Assembly: GCA_028872975.1 (NCBI GenBank) | Contig: JAGWNV010000055.1 | Coordinates: 1 to 11,452, forward strand | Source of the DNA: Acidobacteriota bacterium | Lineage (GTDB): Bacteria; Actinomycetota; Acidimicrobiia; Acidimicrobiales; UBA8190 | Reading direction: 5' to 3' | Length of the DNA: 11,452 bases | Shown: positions 1-4,451 of the stretch, one piece after another | How the letters are laid out: every line of letters starts with the position of its first letter | Numbering within the stretch: position 1 is the first letter of the stretch | The notes under the pieces: model-generated | Databases searched by the model: none | What the model was told of the DNA's origin: nothing | The model's input: only the letters and a program-made list of their open reading frames with translations | Position numbers and translations under genes: made by a program

Positions 1-150
1 AAGCGGGTCCAGGTGACCCTGGCCTGTGAGGTCTGCAAGCGGCGGAACTACATCACGACGAAGAACAAGCAGAACGACCGCGAGCGGATCGAGATGCAGA
101 AGTTCTGCCAGTGGGACCGGCGCCACACCCTCCACAAGGAGACCCGGTAG
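1..150 (+). CDS. rpmG: 50S ribosomal protein L33, 3' part (start outside window)
   Basis: L33 is a small zinc-ribbon protein of the large ribosomal subunit, near the E site. The frame is open from base 1 and gives 49 residues before TAG at 148-150. The fragment begins KRVQVTLACEVCKRRNYITT and ends RRHTLHKETR, both typical of L33. A CxxC pair sits at fragment residues 9 and 12 and a further Cys at 36, so this is the zinc-binding (C+) type or a near relative. L33 is usually 49-55 residues, so only the initiator and perhaps a few residues are missing to the left. It lies upstream of tRNA-Trp and secE-nusG, the common bacterial order. The family call is secure; the true start cannot be seen. Confidence 0.93.
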   Translation, partial: KRVQVTLACEVCKRRNYITTKNKQNDRERIEMQKFCQWDRRHTLHKETR

Positions 151-169
151 GCCCTGGCCCAGGTCCCGT

Positions 170-199
170 CCCCCCGCCCCGACCGGTGGCGGCGGGGGG
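170..199 (+). terminator. GC-rich hairpin after rpmG, possible terminator
   Basis: A 9-bp perfect stem (CCCCCCGCC at 170-178 with GGCGGGGGG at 191-199) encloses a 12-base loop, 19 bases after the rpmG stop. No T-run follows, so it is not a classical intrinsic terminator. High-GC actinobacteria often use such U-less stems as weak terminators or 3'-end stabilisers. The structure is seen; the function is inferred. Confidence 0.35.
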
Positions 200-220
200 G
201 GAGGAGCGAGGGGCCGGTGG

Positions 221-226
221 TAGCCT
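221..226 (+). promoter_or_regulatory. weak -10-like element ahead of tRNA-Trp
   Basis: TAGCCT fits the actinobacterial TAnnnT pattern and lies 55 bases before the tRNA, in the only spacer between rpmG and tRNA-Trp. No recognisable -35 hexamer is found 16-18 bases upstream (that stretch is a G-run). It may be a promoter for the tRNA-secE-nusG unit, but it could easily be chance. Confidence 0.2.
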
Positions 227-280
227 GAACGGCCGGCCCACAGTGGCCAGCAGGCCGGTGACCGGTGTCCTGGCCGCCGA

Positions 281-353
281 AGGGCAGTAGCTCAATTGGA
301 AGAGCACCGGTCTCCAAAACCGGCGGTTGGGGGTTCGAGTCCCTCCTGCCCTG
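281..353 (+). tRNA. tRNA-Trp (anticodon CCA)
   Basis: All parts of the cloverleaf can be folded. The acceptor stem is AGGGCAG (281-287) with CTGCCCT (346-352), and the discriminator is G353. The D stem is GCTC/GAGC. The anticodon stem is CCGGT (307-311) with ACCGG (319-323) around loop CTCCAAA, placing anticodon CCA at 314-316. The T arm has loop TTCGAGT between GGGGG and CCCTC, with one G-U pair. The A1-U72 pair and G73 match known bacterial tRNA-Trp identity features. The 3' CCA is not encoded; CTG follows, so it must be added by tRNA nucleotidyltransferase. A tRNA-Trp just before secE is a long-conserved arrangement in actinobacteria and many other bacteria. Confidence 0.97.
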
Positions 354-384
354 CTGCCGCCGTCGTCGAAAGGCGCCCCGAGCC

Positions 385-687
385 GTGAACCGTCAGATGA
401 AGCGCAGCGCAGAGCGCCGGCCCCAGGTGGAGGCCGACGGCGAGGTCGCCCTGCGTCCCACCATCGCCCCCCCGCCCCGGCAGGGCCCGGAGCTCTCGAT
501 CCCCGGACGGGTGGTGGAGTTCGGCCGGGAGGTACGATCTGAGCTGCGGCAAGTGGCATGGCCCACGCGCCAGGAGGTGGCCAACTCGGCCACGGTCGTC
601 CTCCTCGTCCTGGTGCTGCTGGTCGGGCTCATCTTCCTGCTCAACTACGGCTTCTCCCACGGCGTCCTCGACCTGCTGACCCCATGA
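385..687 (+). CDS. secE: Protein translocase subunit SecE
   Basis: SecE is the small essential subunit that clamps SecY in the SecYEG protein-export channel of the cytoplasmic membrane. The 100-residue product has a charged, proline-rich N-terminal half (to about residue 40), then the amphipathic SecE signature EVRSELRQVAWPTRQEV (residues 49-65), then one hydrophobic membrane helix at about 69-87. This is the short single-helix form usual outside the enterobacteria. I chose GTG at 385 because AAAGG (369-373) lies 11 bases upstream; the in-frame ATG at 397 has no ribosome binding site and would give 96 residues. The stop overlaps the nusG start (ATGA, 684-687), so the two are translationally coupled. 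It probably shares a transcript with tRNA-Trp, 31 bases upstream. Confidence 0.92.
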   Translation: MNRQMKRSAERRPQVEADGEVALRPTIAPPPRQGPELSIPGRVVEFGREVRSELRQVAWPTRQEVANSATVVLLVLVLLVGLIFLLNYGFSHGVLDLLTP

Positions 688-1454
688 CCGACTTCCTCGA
701 CACCTCCAGTCCCGACGGCCCCGGCGACAGCGCCGAGGACGGCGCCCCCGCGGCCGAAGAGACCTCGGCCGAGGCCGCCGTCGCCGTCGACACCCTTCCC
801 GGCCCCGCCGAGGAGGCCGACGCCGGCCCCGGCCCCGCCGAGGAGGACGCGGTCGGGCTCGAGGACGAGGAGGACGACGAGGAGTACGTCCCCGTCGAGA
901 GCCCCTACGACCGGCCCGGCCGGTGGTACGTGGTCCACACCTACGCCGGCTACGAGAACAAGGTGAAGTCCAACCTCGAGAGCCGGATCGTCTCCATGAA
1001 CATGGAGGACCGCATCTACGAGGTGGTCATCCCCATGGAGGACGTGGTCGAGTTCAAGAACGGCAAGAAGGTGGTCGTCCAGAAGAAGGTCTTCCCCGGC
1101 TACCTCCTGTGCCGCTGCGACCTCGACGACGACTCCTGGTCGGTCATCCGCAACACCCCCGGCGTCACCGGCTTCGTCGGACCGGGGACCAAGCCCACCC
1201 CCCTGTCGCGCCGGGAGGTGGAGAGCATCCTGCAGGTGAAGCAGGAGGGCGGGCCCGAGCCCACCAAGAAGACCCGGCCCCGGCTCGAGTACGAGGTCGG
1301 CGAGACGGTCCGGGTCCGCGAGGGGCCCTTCGCCGACTTCTCGGGCCAGATCGACGAGATCAACGAAGACCAGCTCAAGCTCAAGGTCCTGGTCAACATC
1401 TTCGGCCGGGAGACCCCGGTAGAGCTCGAATTCAGCCAGGTCGCCAAGCTCTAG
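684..1454 (+). CDS. nusG: Transcription termination/antitermination factor NusG
   Basis: NusG binds the clamp of RNA polymerase and links elongation to Rho-dependent termination or to the leading ribosome. The product is 256 residues. Residues 1 to about 78 form an acidic Ala/Glu/Pro-rich extension; the NGN domain starts at RWYVVHTYAGYENKVK (80-95) and carries the conserved VFPGYLL block and NTPGVTGFVG; the KOW domain occupies about 205-256, beginning GETVRVREGPFADFSG. E. coli NusG has about 180 residues, so the difference is mainly the N-terminal extension, as is common in actinobacteria. The start is ATG 684, inside the secE stop (ATGA); there is no Shine-Dalgarno sequence, so initiation probably depends on translational coupling. 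rplK follows after 23 bases. Confidence 0.95.
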   Translation: MTDFLDTSSPDGPGDSAEDGAPAAEETSAEAAVAVDTLPGPAEEADAGPGPAEEDAVGLEDEEDDEEYVPVESPYDRPGRWYVVHTYAGYENKVKSNLESRIVSMNMEDRIYEVVIPMEDVVEFKNGKKVVVQKKVFPGYLLCRCDLDDDSWSVIRNTPGVTGFVGPGTKPTPLSRREVESILQVKQEGGPEPTKKTRPRLEYEVGETVRVREGPFADFSGQIDEINEDQLKLKVLVNIFGRETPVELEFSQVAKL

Positions 1455-1477
1455 TCCCTCAGAGGAGCACCACCCCG

Positions 1478-1906
1478 ATGGCCAAGAAGAAGGTCCTTGC
1501 AGTCGTGAAGATCCAGCTGCCCGCCGGCGGCGCCACGCCCGCGCCCCCCGTCGGCACCGCCCTCGGGCCCCACGGCGTCCAGACCATGGAGTTCTGCAAG
1601 CAGTACAACGCCGCCACCGAGAACCAGCGGGGCACCGTCGTCCCCGTAGAGATCACCATCTTCGAGGACCGGTCCTTCAGCTTCATCCTGAAGACGCCGC
1701 CCACTCCGGTGCTCATCCGCCAGGCCGCCGGCCTGGACAAGGGGGCCGCCGCGGCGGGCCGGGAGCGGGCCGGGACCATCACCGACGGCCAGCTGGCCGA
1801 GATCGCCCGCACCAAGATGCCCGACCTCAACACCGAGGACCTCGAGGCCGCCAAGAAGCAGGTGGCGGGGACGGCCCGGTCCATGGGCGTCCTCGTCGAG
1901 GGCTGA
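1478..1906 (+). CDS. rplK: 50S ribosomal protein L11
   Basis: L11 binds 23S rRNA in the GTPase-associated centre, helps factor-dependent steps and is needed for RelA-type stringent signalling. The 142-residue product matches the family length. Its N-terminal domain carries the proline/glycine-rich segment QLPAGGATPAPPVGTALGP (13-31), the region around which thiostrepton-class antibiotics act in this family. The RNA-binding C-terminal domain includes PDLNTEDLEAA and ends GTARSMGVLVEG. AGGAG at 1463-1467 stands 10 bases before ATG 1478. It lies between nusG and rplA, as in the standard L11 operon; rplA starts 26 bases downstream. Confidence 0.97.
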   Translation: MAKKKVLAVVKIQLPAGGATPAPPVGTALGPHGVQTMEFCKQYNAATENQRGTVVPVEITIFEDRSFSFILKTPPTPVLIRQAAGLDKGAAAAGRERAGTITDGQLAEIARTKMPDLNTEDLEAAKKQVAGTARSMGVLVEG

Positions 1907-1932
1907 CCGGGCTCCAGGAGGGAGAGGACCAC

Positions 1933-2652
1933 ATGCACAAGGGAAAGGGCTACCGGGCGGCGCTCGAGCGGTTCGACCGGGAGCACCTCTACGCCCCCGC
2001 CGAGGCCGTCGAGCTCGTGAAGGAGATGGCCCGCGCCAAGTTCGACGAGACCGTCGAGCTCGCCGTCCGCCTCGGGGTGGATCCCCGCAAGGCCGACCAG
2101 ATCGTCCGGGGCACCCTGACCCTTCCCTCCGGCACCGGCAAGACCGCCCGGGTGGTGGCCTTCGCCGCCGGTGAGGCCGCCGCCGAGGCCCGGGCTGCCG
2201 GCGCCGACGAGGTGGGCGCCGACGACCTCGTCGCCCGGGTGGAGAGCGGGTTCCTCGACTTCGACGTCGCCATCGCCACCCCCGACCTCATGGGCCAGGT
2301 CGGGAAGCTGGGCCGCATCCTGGGCCCCCGGGGCCTCATGCCGAACCCCAAGACCGGCACCGTCACCACCGACGTGGGCAAGGCCGTGACCGAGTTCAAA
2401 GGCGGCCGGGTCGAGTACCGGACCGACAAGGTCGGCAACGTCCACGTGGGGGTGGGGAAGGTCTCCTTCGACCGGGCCCAGCTGCTCGCCAACGTCCACG
2501 CCGTGATCGAGGAGCTCGTCCGGGCCAAGCCGGCGGCGGCCAAGGGGAAGTACCTCCGGGCGGTCACCCTGAGCTCGACCATGGGCCCCGGCGTCCACAT
2601 CGACCCGACCCACGCCCGGGACCTCGAGGAGGAGCTGGCCGCCTCCGCCTAG
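1933..2652 (+). CDS. rplA: 50S ribosomal protein L1
   Basis: L1 forms the mobile L1 stalk that guides deacylated tRNA out of the E site; in many bacteria it also represses translation of its own L11-L1 mRNA. The 239-residue length is typical (about 225-240). Residues 117-139 contain the L1 core with GQVGKLGRILGPRGLMPNPK, followed by GTVT; the second rRNA-contacting block VEYRTDKVGNVHVGVGK is also present. A strong AGGAGGGAGAGG sequence (1916-1927) precedes ATG 1933. An L1-binding mimic in the mRNA leader was not identified with confidence. A 279-base structured gap separates it from rplJ. Confidence 0.97.
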   Translation: MHKGKGYRAALERFDREHLYAPAEAVELVKEMARAKFDETVELAVRLGVDPRKADQIVRGTLTLPSGTGKTARVVAFAAGEAAAEARAAGADEVGADDLVARVESGFLDFDVAIATPDLMGQVGKLGRILGPRGLMPNPKTGTVTTDVGKAVTEFKGGRVEYRTDKVGNVHVGVGKVSFDRAQLLANVHAVIEELVRAKPAAAKGKYLRAVTLSSTMGPGVHIDPTHARDLEEELAASA

Positions 2653-2660
2653 GGCGGCCC

Positions 2661-2685
2661 GCCGCCGTCGGGACCCCCCGGCGGC
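2661..2685 (+). terminator. Hairpin just after rplA, possible weak terminator
   Basis: GCCGCCG (2661-2667) pairs with CGGCGGC (2679-2685), and GGG/CCC can stack further inside the loop. It starts 8 bases past the rplA stop. There is no T-run after it, so if it terminates transcription it is not by the usual intrinsic mechanism. It overlaps the weak candidate promoter at 2670-2698. Confidence 0.3.
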
Positions 2686-2698
2686 CATCGATTAGAGT
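2670..2698 (+). promoter_or_regulatory. Candidate rplJ-rplL promoter
   Basis: TAGAGT (2693-2698) fits the TAnnnT -10 pattern and lies in a short AT-richer island (ATTAGAGTCT) within very GC-rich DNA. GGGACC (2670-2675) sits 17 bases upstream but is a weak match to TTGACA. A start near 2705 would give a leader of about 227 bases before rplJ. Separate transcription of rplJL from rplKA is common in bacteria, which gives some support. Confidence 0.3.
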
Positions 2699-2931
2699 CT
2701 CCCGGTCGCTTCCGGTGCCGTGCGCCAGCCCGGCCCGGGGGCGGAGCAGATCGACAACGACAGAGAGCCGTCGCCGCAGACCTCCGGTCGCACCCCCGGG
2801 TGCCGAAGGGGCCCCGGCCCGCCTGACGAGGCGACGACCCATCCTCCGCTCGGCCGGTTCCCGGCCCTGCTCGGTGGCTGCGGTAGACGGCCCGAGGCCA
2901 CGCCCCGGCGTGCAGCGAGCAGAGGAGCACC
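2699..2931 (+). promoter_or_regulatory. Structured rplJ leader, candidate L10(L12) autoregulatory site
   Basis: This gene-free stretch has several local hairpins: GCACC/GGTGC around CCCG (2790-2803), CGCC/GGCG around TGACGA (2820-2833), and GGCCGG/CCGGCC around TTC (2852-2866). In many bacteria the leader before rplJ contains a kink-turn element bound by the L10(L12)4 complex, which then represses rplJ-rplL translation. Position, length and structure fit such a leader, but I could not map the kink-turn and bulge of the known L10-leader family here. The regulatory role is therefore inferred from position. Confidence 0.4.
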
Positions 2932-3624
2932 ATGGAGGACCCGAGGCCCGAGAAGGTGGCCGTCGTCGACGAGGTGCGAAGCCGCCTCGCCGACGCCGAG
3001 GCCGCCATCCTGACCGAGTACCGCGGGCTGACCGTGGCGGAGATGGCCCAGCTCCGCACCGCCCTCACCGCCGCCGGCGGCGACTACAAGGTCTACAAGA
3101 ACACCCTGGTCCGCCTGGCCGTGGCGGGGAGCCGCCACGAGCCGCTCTCCACCCTCCTCCAGGGCCCCACCGCCATCGCCTTCGTGAGCGGGGAGATCAC
3201 CGCCGTGGCCAAGGCCCTCAGGGACTTCGCCAGGGCCAACCCCTCGCTCGTGGTGAAGGGGGGCCAGCACGGCGAGGGGGTCCTCTCCGCCGCCGACCTC
3301 ACCGCCCTCGCCGACCTGCCCTCCAGGGAGGTCCTCCTGGCCCGGGTGGCCGGCGCCATCGCCGCCCCCCTCCAGCAGCTGGCCGGGCTCTTCCAGGCCC
3401 TGCCCCGGAACCTCGCCTACGGGCTCTCCGCCCTCATCGACCAGCAGGGCGGCGCCCCCGCCGAGACAGAGGCGGTGCCCGAGGAGCCGGCCCCCGCCGC
3501 CGAGACGCCGGCGCCCGCCGAGGCCGAGGCCCCGGCCGAGGAGGCGCCCCAGGCCGAGGCTGCCGCCGAGGCGCCCGCCGACGCACCCGCCGACGCACCC
3601 GACCCCGAGGCCCCCGAGGCCTGA
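2932..3624 (+). CDS. rplJ: 50S ribosomal protein L10 (stalk base)
   Basis: L10 anchors the L12 dimers to the ribosome, forming the stalk that recruits and activates translational GTPases. The rRNA-binding N-terminal domain contains the L10 motif LTEYRGLTVAEMAQLR (27-42) and YKVYKNTLVRLA (52-63). The helix that carries L12 dimers should be about residues 139-173 (beginning VAGAIAAPLQQLAGLF). Residues about 174-230 are an Ala/Pro/Glu-rich tail beyond the usual ~170-residue core. The start at ATG 2932 fits the family N-terminus; AGGAG (2923-2927) is unusually close, 4 bases away. rplL follows after 47 bases, the universal partner arrangement. Confidence 0.95.
   Translation: MEDPRPEKVAVVDEVRSRLADAEAAILTEYRGLTVAEMAQLRTALTAAGGDYKVYKNTLVRLAVAGSRHEPLSTLLQGPTAIAFVSGEITAVAKALRDFARANPSLVVKGGQHGEGVLSAADLTALADLPSREVLLARVAGAIAAPLQQLAGLFQALPRNLAYGLSALIDQQGGAPAETEAVPEEPAPAAETPAPAEAEAPAEEAPQAEAAAEAPADAPADAPDPEAPEA
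3574..3597 (+). repeat. Two tandem copies of a 12-base unit in the rplJ tail
   Basis: The unit CCCGCCGACGCA occurs twice back to back (3574-3585 and 3586-3597) and encodes repeated Pro-Ala-Asp-Ala in the low-complexity C-terminal tail of L10. It keeps the frame and looks like simple in-frame expansion of coding sequence. Confidence 0.7.
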
Positions 3625-3671
3625 GGACCTACGAACCAACCGTTTCTCGACACCCAAAGGAGCACAGCGAC

Positions 3672-4058
3672 ATGCCACTCACCAAGGACGAGATCCTCGA
3701 CGGGATCGCCGGCCTGACCGTCCTCGAGCTCTCCGAGCTCCTCAAGGACTTCGAGGAGCGCTTCGGCGTCACCGCCGCCGCCCCCGTGGCCGTGGCCGCC
3801 GCCGCCCCCGCCGGAGGCGGGGAGGCCGCCGGCGGCGAGGAGGAGAAGACCGAGTTCACGGTCGTCCTCACCCGCGCCGGCGACAAGAAGATCCAGGTCC
3901 TCAAAGAGGTCCGGGCCCTCACCAGCCTGGGGCTGAAGGAGGCCAAGGACCTCGTCGACAGCGCGCCCAAGCCGGTCCTCGAGCGGGTGTCCAAGGAGGA
4001 CGCCGACAAGGCGAAGGCCCAGCTGGAGGAGGCCGGCGCCACCGTCGAGGTCCAGTAG
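3672..4058 (+). CDS. rplL: 50S ribosomal protein L7/L12
   Basis: L7/L12 is the multicopy stalk protein that contacts EF-Tu, EF-G, IF2 and release factors. The 128-residue product shows the full family layout: N-terminal dimerisation domain (about 1-33, with LTVLELSELLKDFEERFGV), a flexible Ala/Gly/Glu hinge (about 35-58), and the factor-binding C-terminal domain (59-128) with LGLKEAKDLVDSAPKPVLE. At residue 85 a Ser stands where many bacteria have Gly in the TGLGLKEAK motif; other actinobacteria have an extra residue here (SGLGLKEAK). AAAGGAG (3656-3662) lies 9 bases before ATG 3672. Co-transcription with rplJ is likely, with extra rounds of translation to supply the higher L12 copy number. 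Confidence 0.97.
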   Translation: MPLTKDEILDGIAGLTVLELSELLKDFEERFGVTAAAPVAVAAAAPAGGGEAAGGEEEKTEFTVVLTRAGDKKIQVLKEVRALTSLGLKEAKDLVDSAPKPVLERVSKEDADKAKAQLEEAGATVEVQ

Positions 4059-4060
4059 GG

Positions 4061-4091
4061 GCCGGCTGGCGGGGCGCCGGCTTTGGCCGGC
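4061..4091 (+). terminator. Overlapping GCCGGC hairpins after rplL
   Basis: The self-complementary hexamer GCCGGC occurs three times: 4061-4066, 4076-4081 and 4086-4091. Copy 2 pairs with copy 3 around a TTTG tetraloop, or with copy 1 around a 9-base loop, so the two hairpins exclude each other. They lie 2 bases past the rplL stop and just upstream of the rpoB promoter. No T-run follows. This may be a partial terminator or attenuator that lowers read-through into rpoBC, as known at the rplL-rpoB junction of other bacteria; here the role is inference. Confidence 0.4.
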
Positions 4092-4097
4092 AAACCC

Positions 4098-4126
4098 TTG
4101 ACGGCACCCCGGCGCGTCCGTACCCT
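4098..4126 (+). promoter_or_regulatory. rpoB promoter P1 (sigma-70/SigA type)
   Basis: TTGACG (4098-4103) matches 5 of 6 bases of the -35 consensus. A spacer of exactly 17 bases follows, then TACCCT (4121-4126), which fits the actinobacterial TAnnnT -10. Transcription should begin near 4133, about 320 bases before rpoB. Placement between rplL and rpoB agrees with the separate rpoBC promoters known in actinobacteria. This is one of the two best promoter matches in the window. Confidence 0.62.
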
Positions 4127-4149
4127 TTCGGTGGCGCCGGAAGAAGGGG

Positions 4150-4178
4150 TTGCCTTCTCCAACGCGGCCGCGTATGCT
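4150..4178 (+). promoter_or_regulatory. rpoB promoter P2 (sigma-70/SigA type)
   Basis: TTGCCT (4150-4155) and TATGCT (4173-4178) are again separated by exactly 17 bases. The -10 matches 4 of 6 consensus bases and includes the key TA...T positions. Transcription would begin near 4185. With P1, 52 bases upstream, this gives tandem promoters for rpoBC. Confidence 0.6.
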
Positions 4179-4184
4179 GTGCGG

Positions 4185-4451
4185 TTGCCGTGCTCCACCC
4201 TTCGCGCCGCCTCACTGGTTTCGCAGGCTGAATGACGCGCGCCCACGCGCCTTCCGCCCCCCTCGCCGGCCGCCCAGGGCCGTCTCCTCGACGCGCCGGG
4301 GCCCCCGCCGCCGGCCATCCGGCCTGCTAGCCGGGCAGCGCCCCGGGCACGGCATCCCGCCCGACCCGACCCGTACCGACCAACCGCAGTACCCACGAGC
4401 AGTCGCCCCGAACACCACCGCCAGCACCACGTACTTGGGAGGAGTTGACCG
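4185..4451 (+). promoter_or_regulatory. Long untranslated leader of rpoB
   Basis: From the predicted P2 start to the rpoB start are about 267 bases with no convincing gene. The region is C-rich with few clear stems. A frame open across it (from 4150) runs into rpoB out of phase and has no family resemblance, so I treat it as non-coding. I recognise no known riboswitch or protein-binding motif. Confidence 0.45.
4437..4444 (+). promoter_or_regulatory. Strong ribosome binding site deciding the rpoB TTG start
   Basis: GGGAGGAG lies 7 bases before TTG 4452. An in-frame TGA at 4446-4448 rules out any start further upstream, so TTG 4452 is the first possible start. The strong site may compensate for the weak start codon. 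Confidence 0.8.

Noticed and set aside
265..384. An upstream extension of secE through the tRNA
   Set aside because: It would read tRNA-Trp as protein. GTG 385 has a ribosome binding site and gives a normal SecE.
1459..2688. Long minus-strand open frame across rplK-rplA
   Set aside because: Antisense shadow of two certain ribosomal protein genes; Gly/Leu/Asp-rich composition without domains.
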